Positions 16,046 through 23,553 are shown, numbered from the stretch's first letter. The stretch is 34,761 nt of DNA from Lactiplantibacillus garii (GCF_003885105.1 NZ_QWZQ01000035.1:1-34761); one strand, 5' to 3'. Notes: generated by a model not told the origin, from the sequence alone. Made by a program: numbers and translations.

Positions 16046-16894
16046 CTACTTACCACCCCTTGGTTGATTTTTTGGAATTTCGATCGTGATTCGGTAGCCG
16101 TCATCCGTATTCTCTTCGTGCGTTTTAACGGGCATCCCGGCATCGGTCACCATTTTTATGGATTTTTTGATCGTATTAACGGCGATCCGGGTGTCGCCAG
16201 TCAACCCCCGGGGCCGTTTTTTCTTCGGTTTAGGCGGTGTTTGCAGCTTAGCCACTAGCTGTTCCGTTTCCTTGACCGTTAACTGGTCGGCTAGGACGTG
16301 TTTTAAAACCGTTTCCTGCTGATCAGTCGTTAGGTTTAACAGGGCCCGGCCGTGGCGCTCACTGATTTGACGACTTAGTAATGCCTGACGAACCGCTGGT
16401 GCTAACTTCAATAATCGCAACTTATTCGCCACAAACGACTGACTCTTTCCCAGTTCTTTGGCGAGGGCCGCCTGGGTCAACTTATTTAACTGCATGAGTT
16501 CGTGGTAGGCGGTCGCTTCTTCAATGACGGTCAAGTCTTGGCGCTGCAAGTTTTCAATCAACGCCATCGACGCCGTTTCACCATCGTCCATCTTTTGAAT
16601 AATGGCGGGAACGTCGGCCCAATGCAGTGACGTTACCGCCCGAAAACGACGTTCACCAGCAATAATTTCGTACTTTTGTGGTTCGTATTCCCGTAACACG
16701 ATGGGTTGGAGCAACCCGTGTTCGGCAATCGTTGCGGCGAGCTCCGCTATGCCCCCCTCGTCAAAGACTTGGCGGGGTTGAAAACGGTTGGGAATAATGG
16801 CAGTTACCGGGATGCGCACAATTTGCTGATTACGGTTCGGAGTTTCATCAGATTTATGCTTATCACGATTAGAACCAAACAAAGAAAATGCCAT
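16046..16894 (-). CDS. noc: Nucleoid occlusion protein Noc (ParB family)
   Basis: A 282-residue ParB paralogue, the same length as Bacillus Noc. It begins with a short amphipathic stretch (MAFSLFGSNR) fitting the membrane-targeting end of Noc. NRFQPRQVF, the CTP motif GERRFRA, and the HTH segment LTQAALAKELGKSQSFVANKLRLL follow. Noc binds DNA sites across the chromosome and blocks division septa over the nucleoid. The position between rsmG and parA is the classic Noc position. GGGGAGG precedes the ATG. Its binding site here is unknown; everted parS half-sites lie upstream of the operon. Confidence 0.9.
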   Translation of the reverse strand: MAFSLFGSNRDKHKSDETPNRNQQIVRIPVTAIIPNRFQPRQVFDEGGIAELAATIAEHGLLQPIVLREYEPQKYEIIAGERRFRAVTSLHWADVPAIIQKMDDGETASMALIENLQRQDLTVIEEATAYHELMQLNKLTQAALAKELGKSQSFVANKLRLLKLAPAVRQALLSRQISERHGRALLNLTTDQQETVLKHVLADQLTVKETEQLVAKLQTPPKPKKKRPRGLTGDTRIAVNTIKKSIKMVTDAGMPVKTHEENTDDGYRITIEIPKNQPRGGK

Positions 16895-16911
16895 ATCATT
16901 ACCTCCCCAAC

Positions 16912-17646
16912 TTACGCCTTCGCCGTTAACGGCTGTTTAGCCGGTGTCCCCGGTTTACGCGGATACCGCTTAGGCGAAGACTGCTTTTTATCGATCACGA
17001 TGATGTGCCGCGGATCCCCAGTCTCAGGCAGCGTAAAGGCTTCGTCGGCCGTAATCTGACCACCCAAAACTTTCACCGCGTACTCGCCTTCAGCCGTTTC
17101 GGTACGGGCATTAGCCGCTTTTAAAGCCACCATCTGACCGCCGACCTTAACTAGTGGCAAGCACAGTTCACTAAGTACCGACAACCGAGCCACGGCCCGG
17201 GCCGTCACGACATCGTAACTTTCACGGTGAACGGACTTTTTACCCGCAAAGGTTTCAGCCCGGTCGTGGAACAATTGGACGTTTTTCAGGCCAAGTTGGT
17301 CAACTAACTGCTGTAAGAAGTTGATCCGCTTATTAAGCGAATCTACGATGGTCACTTGTAACTGTGGAAAAACAATTTTTAACGGAATCGACGGAAAACC
17401 GGCGCCAGCCCCCACGTCACAAATCGTTAACGGCCGTTCCCGTAACGCCGACACGTAAAAGGCGGGCGTAATCGAATCGTAAAAGTGCTTGAGGTAGACT
17501 TCCGGTTCGGCGGTGATGGTCGTTAGGTTAAACTGCCTGTTGGTTTCAACCAGTAGTTTAAAATAAGTCGCAAACTGGGCAAGTTGTTGGGTCGTCAGGG
17601 CAATGCCATGACTTGCCAACGCCCGTTTAAATTCTTCTGGATTCAT
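16912..17646 (-). CDS. rsmG: 16S rRNA (guanine527-N7)-methyltransferase RsmG (GidB)
   Basis: A 244-residue SAM-dependent methyltransferase with [16 protein letters not shown] (motif I), the [11 protein letters not shown] motif and the RAVARLSVL segment with its arginine, all conserved in GidB. It methylates G527 of 16S rRNA near the streptomycin site. The start is ATG 17646, giving MNPEEF as in homologues, with AAGGAG 9 bases upstream. A longer frame to 17697 has no such site. It is the first gene of the operon that carries noc, parA and parB. Confidence 0.93.
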   Translation of the reverse strand: MNPEEFKRALASHGIALTTQQLAQFATYFKLLVETNRQFNLTTITAEPEVYLKHFYDSITPAFYVSALRERPLTICDVGAGAGFPSIPLKIVFPQLQVTIVDSLNKRINFLQQLVDQLGLKNVQLFHDRAETFAGKKSVHRESYDVVTARAVARLSVLSELCLPLVKVGGQMVALKAANARTETAEGEYAVKVLGGQITADEAFTLPETGDPRHIIVIDKKQSSPKRYPRKPGTPAKQPLTAKA

Positions 17647-17688
17647 ATTAAAAAGCTCCTTAATTAAGGTCGCATTTACCTTACACTT

Positions 17689-17711
17689 GTGAAACAACTT
17701 AAATGTTTCAC
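17689..17711. promoter_or_regulatory. Everted parS half-sites in the rsmG leader
   Basis: GTGAAACA (17689-17696) and TGTTTCAC (17704-17711) are perfect inverted arms around ACTTAAA. They are the two halves of the parS consensus TGTTTCACGTGAAACA in outward order. The right half continues as TGTTTCACGT. It lies about 5-27 bases past the predicted start point of the rsmG-noc-par operon. Confidence 0.55.
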
Positions 17712-17722
17712 GTCACCTCATA

Positions 17723-17751
17723 ACTTTAACGTAAACGCGGGTTAAAATCAA
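17723..17751 (-). promoter_or_regulatory. Probable rsmG operon promoter
   Basis: On the minus strand TTGATT (17746-17751) and TAAAGT (17723-17728) are 17 bases apart. The -10 is only a partial match to consensus. Confidence 0.45.
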
Positions 17752-17857
17752 TGCACGAGCTTGGTTAAGCAACCACGTTAACCCCTTGAAAGACTTAGGT
17801 TTAGCGTGAGTCGGGAGGATTCATTTTGATTCCATTTTTTTGCAAATTAATTCCACC

Positions 17858-17890
17858 AAAAAAGGTTGCGAATCCATCGTTCGCAACCTT
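17858..17890 (-). terminator. Terminator of the nucleoside transporter gene
   Basis: AAGGTTGCGAA (17862-17872) and TTCGCAACCTT (17880-17890) form a perfect 11-bp stem. On the minus strand six T follow (17858-17863). Confidence 0.8.
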
Positions 17891-17923
17891 GTTATCATCT
17901 TTATAATAATGACCTACTTCAAC

Positions 17924-19204
17924 CTACCAGACAAAGAGGCCGACGACCCCGGCTGATAAGAGTGAAACTAAAATCCCAGAAAGTAACATGTAACCCACGT
18001 TACGGGAAATCAAGTCGTTCTTTTCGCGGTCCACGATTCCCTTGAAGGCCCCGATGATCATCCCAATGGTTGAGAAGTTCGCGAAGGAAGTCAAGAAGAC
18101 CGTTAAGACGGCGCGGAAATGGGGGGTAAAGGTATTGACCTTACTTGAAACTTCCCCCATGACCACGAATTCGTTAGTCACTAACTTAGTCCCCATGTAC
18201 GAAGCCATTTGGAACGCTTCGTGCGGGTTGAAACCGAGTAACCAAGCGAACGGGAACATGATGATCCCGAAGATATTTTCCAATGAAAGGTTTGAGTTGA
18301 TCAAGCCTAACAGTTTATCAATTAATTTAGCGAGGGCAACGAAGGCGATAACGTTCGCGGCAATGATTAAAATCAAGCGGCCGGCGCCTAAAATGGAGTC
18401 ACCCAAGAAAGAGAAGAAGGGTTCGCGGGCGGGTTTAGCTTGCTTAACTTGTTCGTTAGCTAAGTCTTCCGAACCGCTTTCAGTCGTGTCAGTGGTTTCT
18501 TCAACGGCGGAGCTCCCAGAAATTTTGGCAATGGTGTCTTCTTCTGGTTTAACTTCCACAGGATTCAAAATGGCCGCAATGATCGCCGCGTTTAAGACGT
18601 TCATCGGGACCGCGGTCAGAATAAACTGACCAGGCATCATTTGAATATAAGCCCCAAGAATTGACGCCGTCACACAACTCATGGACATCATGGCAATCGT
18701 CAAGTTCCGCTGTGCTTTCATTTGTTTTAACTGTAACTGTGAAACGGCTAAGGCTTCAGTGTTACCTAAAAACATCATTTCAACAACGAAGAATGATTCG
18801 AACTTGGGCTGACCCGTAATGTAAGCCAAGCCCCGACCAACCCATTTGATGACCCATGGCAAGACGCCAATGTAAGTCAAAATATCGAATAATGGCACAA
18901 TCAATAGAATTGGTAATAACGAACTCGTTACGAAGTCCATCTGTTTAACGTTGACCCAGCTGGCCAATGCAAATGAGATCCCTTCGTACGAAACGTCAAC
19001 GAGCCAAGTAAATCCGTCGGCAGCGGCTTTGACCGCGTCGACTCCGACTTGTGACCCCGTCAAGAACCATGCTAATAAGACTTCTAAGACCAACATGATA
19101 CCGACCGAGCGCCAATGAATGGCGTGCTTTTGCTTGGAGAATAAGTAGGCAATCGCAATGAAAACCACGATCCCGATTATATTAACCACCAAGTTAAAGA
19201 CCAT
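17924..19204 (-). CDS. Concentrative nucleoside transporter (NupC/CNT family)
   Basis: A 426-residue membrane protein with the CNT layout: an N-terminal membrane region, the gate and core segments with GNTEALAV and later NEFV (in TKLVTNEFVVMGE), and the SFANFSTIGMIIGAF motif, all of which form the nucleoside-binding core. An acidic soluble insert at about residues 218-262 is longer than in E. coli NupC. It imports nucleosides with protons or sodium. A ribosome binding site GAGGG lies about 10 bases before the ATG. A structured minus-strand leader or small RNA (19419-19524) ends 215 bases upstream. Which bases it prefers cannot be told. Confidence 0.9.
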   Translation of the reverse strand: MVFNLVVNIIGIVVFIAIAYLFSKQKHAIHWRSVGIMLVLEVLLAWFLTGSQVGVDAVKAAADGFTWLVDVSYEGISFALASWVNVKQMDFVTSSLLPILLIVPLFDILTYIGVLPWVIKWVGRGLAYITGQPKFESFFVVEMMFLGNTEALAVSQLQLKQMKAQRNLTIAMMSMSCVTASILGAYIQMMPGQFILTAVPMNVLNAAIIAAILNPVEVKPEEDTIAKISGSSAVEETTDTTESGSEDLANEQVKQAKPAREPFFSFLGDSILGAGRLILIIAANVIAFVALAKLIDKLLGLINSNLSLENIFGIIMFPFAWLLGFNPHEAFQMASYMGTKLVTNEFVVMGEVSSKVNTFTPHFRAVLTVFLTSFANFSTIGMIIGAFKGIVDREKNDLISRNVGYMLLSGILVSLLSAGVVGLFVW

Positions 19205-19418
19205 GTGTATAATCCCTCTTCCCTATAAGTGATGAATCAAAAAAGTTATAAAAAACTACCTTTATTAATTTACCATGTTCAGGGGGGTTGTGGTAGCCAT
19301 TTTTAAAGAAAATGTTAAGGGTGTAAATTAGGCCGTTCCAATCCTAGTAGTGGCGCCATCCAAAGTCAAAAATAATTGTAGTAATTAACAACTATCATCC
19401 GCTTTCTAAGTGAATCCA

Positions 19419-19453
19419 CAAAAAAGGTCGTGACCACCAATGTAATCACGACC
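19419..19453 (-). terminator. Terminator of the minus-strand structured RNA
   Basis: GGTCGTGA (19426-19433) and TCACGACC (19446-19453) pair around 12 bases. On the minus strand seven T follow (19419-19425). No protein gene lies upstream on this strand, so it ends a non-coding transcript or a leader of the nucleoside transporter gene. Confidence 0.7.
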
Positions 19454-19524
19454 ATTATTGAACAAAAACCGTTCAATTTTAAAAAGAACTCGGTGACTAA
19501 CCACGCCGAGCGCCCCTGCCAAGG
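19419..19524 (-). ncRNA. Candidate structured small RNA or nupC leader, unknown
   Basis: A perfect TATAAT stands on the minus strand at 19531-19536 with a poor -35. The roughly 105-base transcript from about 19524 would fold into three successive hairpins: CTCGG/CCGAG (19506-19510 with 19489-19493), TTGAAC/GTTCAA (19471-19476 with 19458-19463), and the terminator at 19426-19453. There is no open reading frame of note. It matches no RNA family that I recognise. It could act as a leader for nupC, which starts 215 bases further on, or be independent. Confidence 0.5.
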
Positions 19525-19626
19525 AAGTCCATTATACCGCGTTTAAGAAGTAACCGAACTAATTAATTGACCCAACCGTTAAATGGGAGTAAGCTACGGA
19601 CAATTAATGAAAGGGGGTGATGCTTT

Positions 19627-19686
19627 TTGAGTACCATATCTAATCTTAAAGCATCAGTCTCTGCCCTGTTCGGAGCACAAGACTGA
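19627..19686 (+). CDS. Possible 19-residue amphipathic peptide
   Basis: A TTG codon lies 9 bases after the run GGGGG (19613-19617). It opens a frame encoding MSTISNLKASVSALFGAQD. Residues I4, L7, V11, L14 and F15 fall on one face of a helix, so the peptide would be amphipathic. The start context (AAAGGGGGTGATGCT...TTGAGTAC), as I recall it, resembles that of short holin-like type I toxin genes in lactobacilli, but this product lacks their membrane helix. An alternative ATG at 19620 encodes only seven residues and is too close to the ribosome binding site. It could be a leader peptide, a toxin relative, a remnant, or chance. Confidence 0.4.
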   Translation: MSTISNLKASVSALFGAQD

Positions 19687-19697
19687 TACCTTTAAGG

Positions 19698-19728
19698 AGA
19701 CCCGGCCAAATCACTGGCCGGGTCTTTT
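19698..19728 (+). terminator. Terminator of the plus-strand small transcript
   Basis: AGACCCGGCCA (19698-19708) and TGGCCGGGTCT (19715-19725) pair perfectly around AATCAC, followed by TTTT. There is no T-run on the minus strand, so it acts one way. Confidence 0.8.
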
Positions 19729-19808
19729 GCTGTCTTAAAACTTTGCGGCCTAAATTGCACAAATGGTATCCCGTTTAGTTCACTGGTTTCCAAAATTACG
19801 GTTTGGAG

Positions 19809-19837
19809 TTGCAAGTTTTCCGGGACTACGCTAAGTT
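19809..19837 (+). promoter_or_regulatory. Probable promoter of the DUF915 gene
   Basis: TTGCAA (19809-19814) and TAAGTT (19832-19837) are 17 bases apart. This gives the DUF915 gene its own promoter, downstream of the small-RNA terminator. No other feature is seen between 19729 and 19875. Confidence 0.4.
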
Positions 19838-19875
19838 TAAGGGGAACGCTTTACGGAAAGATGAGTTAAAACCTT

Positions 19876-20721
19876 ATGAAAGCAACTACAAAACAAGTTC
19901 TAGTCGGGACCGCCTGGCTTATCACTTTATTGGCCGTCATTGGCGGCACCATGTTGTGGCAACACCAAGTTCGTAAACCCCGGCGTAATAGCACGAGTGT
20001 CATGGTCACGTCCACGGAACGCATTCCTTCGGTCCTACTACTGGATTCTTCGTTGGACACTGAGCAGCAGCGGCAACTAATTGCAACCATGCAGCGAAAC
20101 AACGGCTCTCAATCGGTGATCAACGTTCAGATTTTTAAGTCTGGTAAGTTAAAGTTAAGCGGTAAGCTCCGCGAAAGTGATAACCGCCCCTACCTGAAAC
20201 TGCAACTACCGAAAAACGTTGGTGCTACTAAACAGTCTCAACTCATTGAAGCCACGCTTACGACCATCAAAACGAAATTTCAATTTAAACAGTATAATTT
20301 AGTCAGCTACGGTACCGGGGGCCTAATCGCCACCCATTACCTGGAAAATGCACCGCGCCGGCTATCACCAGCGCACTTTATTACCATTGCCACCGCGTTT
20401 AACGGAACCAGTACCCAGAAAAACTCGCAACGGATCACGCCAGTCGCGACCAGTCACCGTACTGCGCAGTTAACGCAATTCGTTAACAAGCGGGGCGTCA
20501 TCGATCCTAGTATTAAAGTATTAGTCGTTGCGGGTAACGCCAAGGGCAAGCGTAATGGTGACGGAGTGGTCCCACTCCAAAGCGCCCTCGCTGCCCAGAG
20601 CGTTTTCCGTCCCATCGTTAAAACCTACCAGCAAACCGTTATTCGGGGGTGGTTTGCTGGCCACACCAGTATCCTTGAAAGCTGGAAGCTCAGTAACGTC
20701 ATTCAAAACTTTATCAACTAA
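19876..20721 (+). CDS. DUF915-type alpha/beta hydrolase-like protein without catalytic serine
   Basis: A 281-residue protein anchored by an N-terminal membrane segment (about 8-27) and otherwise extracellular. It follows the DUF915 alpha/beta-hydrolase layout of lactic acid bacteria: the YNLVSYGTGGLIATHYL elbow, the GDGVVP acid loop (D229) and GHTSILES (H263). In active members the elbow reads G-H-S-M-G-G. Here it is S144-Y-G-T-G-G, so the nucleophile is Gly146. The usual HG oxyanion motif near residue 55 is also replaced (LLLDSSLD). It is probably not an active esterase. The ribosome binding site is weak (GGAAAG, 14 bases away). It is monocistronic. Confidence 0.75.
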   Translation: MKATTKQVLVGTAWLITLLAVIGGTMLWQHQVRKPRRNSTSVMVTSTERIPSVLLLDSSLDTEQQRQLIATMQRNNGSQSVINVQIFKSGKLKLSGKLRESDNRPYLKLQLPKNVGATKQSQLIEATLTTIKTKFQFKQYNLVSYGTGGLIATHYLENAPRRLSPAHFITIATAFNGTSTQKNSQRITPVATSHRTAQLTQFVNKRGVIDPSIKVLVVAGNAKGKRNGDGVVPLQSALAAQSVFRPIVKTYQQTVIRGWFAGHTSILESWKLSNVIQNFIN

Positions 20722-20724
20722 CTA

Positions 20725-20764
20725 AAAATCCGTTCAGTCTTGCAAATTGACTGAACGGATTTTA
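20725..20764 (+). terminator. Terminator of the DUF915 gene
   Basis: AAAATCCGTTCAGTC (20725-20739) and GACTGAACGGATTTT (20749-20763) form a perfect 15-bp stem with a 9-base loop. Confidence 0.8.
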
Positions 20765-20782
20765 TTGATTTTACGGGTTCGG

Positions 20783-20853
20783 GTGAACACTTCCCAAATT
20801 GTGGTTAGCTACGCTATCAGCACCATGCAAAAACCGCACTTCCTTACCCTGAT
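20783..20853 (-). repeat. Truncated member of the hairpin repeat family
   Basis: Read on the minus strand it contains GCATGGTGCTGATAGCGTAG and GCTAACC, the same core as the units at 11893-12260. It lacks the GAGTGTG end. Its 3' end near GAAGTGTTCACCCGAAC is degenerate. Boundaries are approximate. Confidence 0.55.
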
Positions 20854-20858
20854 GGCCG

Positions 20859-20943
20859 AAACGTGTTCGGGCCAAGCTGGGGCTGTGGTTAGCTACGTCA
20901 CCAGCATTATGCACAGATTGCGACTTTCCTTATCCTGATTGCT
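20859..20943 (-). repeat. Truncated member of the hairpin repeat family
   Basis: On the minus strand it holds GCTGGTGACGTAGCTAACC and ends CCGAACACGTTTC (20859-20871). The GAGTGTG half is missing. It shares ATCAGGRTAAGGAA with the neighbouring truncated copy, at a period of about 90 bases. Confidence 0.55.
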
Positions 20944-21059
20944 GAAACGTGTTCGGAGTGGCTGATGCCTGTGCTTGCTACGCTATCAGCACCATGCAAA
21001 AACCGCATGATACTGATATCTAGGCAATGCTCAGCATCAATCCGCTACTCCTCACACTC
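20944..21059 (-). repeat. Full-length member of the hairpin repeat family (116 bp)
   Basis: On the minus strand it starts GAGTGTGAGG at the LysR stop codon and ends CGAACACGTTTC. The paired arms GGAGT/ACTCC, GATGC/GCATC and TATCAG/CTGATA keep the fold of the 120-bp units with different sequence. Confidence 0.65.
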
Positions 21060-21955
21060 TAAACCCACAGCATCTGGTCCGGGTACTCCCTTGTCAAAAA
21101 CTGCTTGATTGCCCGGATCATCATCGCCGTCGACGGGGCCGTCGCCTGGGTCTTATTCGCAACCAGCGCAATCTCCCGGTTATACGGCTCCGCAAACGGG
21201 TACGTGTTAACGTCCCCCGTTAACTTGCGTAACGCTAACTGCGGTAAAATTCCCATACCTAACCCCGATTCCACCATCGAAATAATCGACTGGTCATCAA
21301 TTGAGAACCGTAAAAAGTTATTCGTAACGTGGTAATGGTCCAGCGCCAACTTCGTATCACGGTCGTAGTCACTCTGTTGTAAAATAAAGTTTTTATCCGC
21401 GACATCGTCGGTCGTAATGTAATCCCCGTTTTCCGGAACAAAATCGGCCGGCGTTACGCAGTAGATCGGGTCGTTAATTAGTGAATGGACCAGTAAATTT
21501 TCATTGACTGGCATCGAAGTAAACCCAATATCGATCGTCCCAATTTTAGCCCAGTTGGTTATTTCATTAAAATTACCCTGCATCACCGAAATTTTAATGT
21601 TCGGATAATTATGGTTAAATTGGCGAATGATCCGCGGTAGCCAGTTGATGCAAACACTACTAAACCCGCCGATTCGAACCGACCCGGAGTGCAATCCCTG
21701 GATGTTATCCGCCACTTGTCGCAAGTTACTCTCCGTGTTTAGGATTTCTTGAACGTACGGCAAAACTTGCCGACCATCACTGGTAAGTTCAACCCCCGAA
21801 CGGTTCCGAATAAACAGTGGAAAACCGAGTTCCTTCTCAAACTGGTTAATGGAGTGACTGACCGCACTAGGCGTCACGTTAAGCGTGGCGGCGGCTTGGT
21901 AGAACGTGTGCTGGGCCACCACCGTTGCAAAGACTTCGTACGCAAAGTTTGCCAT
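21059..21955 (-). CDS. LysR-family transcriptional regulator
   Basis: A 298-residue LysR-type regulator of standard length. The HTH is at about residues 3-62 (FYQAAATLNVTPSAVSHSINQFEKELGFPLFIR). A two-lobe effector domain follows (VRIGGFSSVCINWLPRII onward). It is divergent from the aminotransferase and amino-acid ABC genes and is probably their regulator. The effector is likely an amino acid or its keto acid, which is inference. AAAGGGG precedes the ATG. Its TAG stop overlaps the first bases of a repeat element, so its 3' end may be shaped by that hairpin. Confidence 0.88.
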   Translation of the reverse strand: MANFAYEVFATVVAQHTFYQAAATLNVTPSAVSHSINQFEKELGFPLFIRNRSGVELTSDGRQVLPYVQEILNTESNLRQVADNIQGLHSGSVRIGGFSSVCINWLPRIIRQFNHNYPNIKISVMQGNFNEITNWAKIGTIDIGFTSMPVNENLLVHSLINDPIYCVTPADFVPENGDYITTDDVADKNFILQQSDYDRDTKLALDHYHVTNNFLRFSIDDQSIISMVESGLGMGILPQLALRKLTGDVNTYPFAEPYNREIALVANKTQATAPSTAMMIRAIKQFLTREYPDQMLWV

Positions 21956-21984
21956 GCGTTATAAACCCCTTTCACATGAATTAA

Positions 21985-22002
21985 TTTCATTTAATATTGA
22001 AA
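21985..22002. promoter_or_regulatory. Candidate LysR binding site
   Basis: TTTCA (21985-21989) and TGAAA (21998-22002) frame an AT-rich 8-base centre. This resembles a LysR box and lies between the two divergent genes. Further TTGAA and TTCA half-sites follow to 22024. Confidence 0.4.
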
Positions 22003-22011
22003 AAGTTGAAC

Positions 22012-22040
22012 TTTACTAACTTCAGCCCCCATTTTATCAT
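22012..22040 (+). promoter_or_regulatory. Aminotransferase promoter
   Basis: TTTACT (22012-22017) and TATCAT (22035-22040) are 17 bases apart, just downstream of the candidate LysR site. Confidence 0.5.
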
Positions 22041-22094
22041 AGTGACAATCAAGTAAACCAAAAAGCTTCTAAAAATTCAGTGGGGGAAATTATT

Positions 22095-23318
22095 ATGAAA
22101 AACTTATTTGCGAACCGTGTTTTGAATAACGACACTTCTGATTTAAATGAAATTTTCAAAAATAGCGCCAATCCGGAAAACATTTCCTTCGCTGGCGGTT
22201 TCCCAGATAACCGCCTCTTTCCGGACCACGATTTAAAAACGGCTTACCAAAACGCCATCAGTCAGGATGGTCAAGCCATCTTCCAGTACGCTTCTACCCA
22301 GGGACTCCCCGCCCTTCGGCAAAAACTAGCGAACCGGATGGCAACGTGCGCCGGGGTTCACGTCGATGCAGACAACGTGATGTTAACTCAGGGGGGCCAG
22401 CAGGCAATTGACTTAGTGGCTAAGTTACTATTAAATCGGGGCGACGCGATGGCCGTTGAGGGCCCCACTTACATGGGCGCCCTGGCCGCCTTTGATACTT
22501 ACGAACCTACTTACTACGAAATTCCGGTAGACCAGGACGGTATGGACGTTCATTACCTTAAAAACACGCTGAAGGCCCATCCCGAAATCAAACTGATCTA
22601 CACCGTGCCCGATTTCCACAATCCTACCGGCACAACGATGAGTTTACGTCGGCGCCAAGCCTTGGTCGCACTAGCTAACCAGTACGACGTCATCATTTTA
22701 GAAGACAGCCCCTACCGTGACCTGCGTTACAGCGGAAAAAATTTACCAGCCATTAAGCATTTTGATACCGAGGGCCGGGTCATTTTCATCTCCAGTTTCT
22801 CTAAGATCCTCTCCCCCGCGTTACGGACTGGCTGGCTCGTAGCCGATGATGAAATCATGACCGAATTAATCGGGCTAAAGTCGGCAATTGACGTCCAATC
22901 TCCCAACGTGACGTTAGCCGCCATTAATAGTTACCTCGACCACCACGATATTGATCACCACATTGCCAACATTAACGCCGCCTACCGGGTTAAACGTGAT
23001 GCCATGCTGAACGCGCTGGACCGCTACTTCCCTGCAAGCGTCACCTACACCCGGCCAGCCGGTGGATTCTTTATCTGGGTTAGTTTGCCCCAAGGAATCG
23101 ATGCACAACAATTACTGCGCGACGTCGTCTTGCCACAAGCCCACGTCGCCTACGTCCCGGCTTCCTGCCAGTTCGCTAGTCGCCAAGTCACCAACGGCTT
23201 TCGGTTAAACTTTACCAGCCTGGATCCGATCACCATCACGACCGGAGTCAAACGTTTGGGGGCCATCCTACACAACGTAACCACCAACACGACCGTTAAA
23301 GTTGGCGCTCAATTGTAA
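22095..23318 (+). CDS. PLP-dependent aminotransferase, class I/II (LysN/2-aminoadipate type)
   Basis: A 407-residue fold-type I aminotransferase. The glycine-rich loop TQGGQQAID is near residue 98, the VPDFHNPTG segment near 171, and the PLP-binding SSFSKILSPALRTGW places Lys237 and a phosphate-binding arginine. The FAGGFPDNRLFP opening and SFSK pattern fit the LysN/AadB/ARO8-like group, which acts on aromatic, branched or aminoadipate substrates. No N-terminal HTH is present, so it is not a MocR regulator. The start is ATG 22095 after GGGGGAA; a GTG 15 bases earlier lies inside that site. It is divergent from LysR. The substrate is unknown. Confidence 0.87.
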   Translation: MKNLFANRVLNNDTSDLNEIFKNSANPENISFAGGFPDNRLFPDHDLKTAYQNAISQDGQAIFQYASTQGLPALRQKLANRMATCAGVHVDADNVMLTQGGQQAIDLVAKLLLNRGDAMAVEGPTYMGALAAFDTYEPTYYEIPVDQDGMDVHYLKNTLKAHPEIKLIYTVPDFHNPTGTTMSLRRRQALVALANQYDVIILEDSPYRDLRYSGKNLPAIKHFDTEGRVIFISSFSKILSPALRTGWLVADDEIMTELIGLKSAIDVQSPNVTLAAINSYLDHHDIDHHIANINAAYRVKRDAMLNALDRYFPASVTYTRPAGGFFIWVSLPQGIDAQQLLRDVVLPQAHVAYVPASCQFASRQVTNGFRLNFTSLDPITITTGVKRLGAILHNVTTNTTVKVGAQL

Positions 23319-23364
23319 ATAAAAGAACGACCGCAGTATTCCGTTGCGGTCGTTCTTTTATTTA
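23316..23364 (+). terminator. Perfect 20-bp terminator starting at the stop codon
   Basis: The arm 23316-23335, which begins with the TAA stop, pairs perfectly with 23345-23364 around a 9-base loop and ends in a T-rich arm. The fold may also protect the 3' end. Between 23365 and 23544 nothing gene-like is seen. Confidence 0.8.
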
Positions 23365-23544
23365 CCGTCAGCAGCTTACCTTGCTGCTTATGTTCAGGAC
23401 AGGGTTGGAGAAAAACAATGCGGACTGATTGACATCAAGCATTAAGCCATTAACGGCGTCCCAATCCCGATTTGACATGCTTATACGCATTCGCTACACT
23501 AACGCTACGATACTTATTTACCGCGATGCTACGTTAAAATGGGC

Positions 23545-23553
23545 TGGTATAAT
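23545..23553 (+). promoter_or_regulatory. Extended -10 promoter of the ABC transporter operon
   Basis: TGGTATAAT is a perfect extended -10 (TATAAT at 23548-23553). No convincing -35 is present, as is usual for extended -10 promoters. Confidence 0.6.

Larger units (their letters stand above)
19600..19728 (+). ncRNA. Candidate structured transcript with terminator, unknown
   Basis: Three hairpins follow one another on the plus strand: GATGCTTT/AAAGCATC (19619-19626 with 19648-19655), ATCAGTCT/AGACTGAT (19653-19660 with 19680-19687), and an 11-bp terminator (19698-19708 with 19715-19725) followed by TTTT. The first two share bases 19653-19655, so they compete over that point. A strong ribosome binding site, AAAGGGGG, stands at 19610-19617, so it is probably translated (see 19627-19686). 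The promoter is not clear; TTGACC at 19567-19572 could be a -35. Confidence 0.5.

Noticed and set aside
17689-17726. A canonical parS site
   Set aside because: The best 16-base match is 11 of 16 to TGTTTCACGTGAAACA. I report it only as everted half-sites.
18042-18629. 195-codon plus-strand frame inside the nucleoside transporter gene
   Set aside because: It is antisense to the conserved transporter core, and its repetitive residues mirror it.
19426-19728. A standard antisense type I toxin-antitoxin pair
   Set aside because: The two transcripts point away from each other and do not overlap, and complementarity is only about 7 bases.
22080-22094. GTG start of the aminotransferase
   Set aside because: The GTG lies inside the GGGGGAA ribosome binding site that serves the ATG at 22095.
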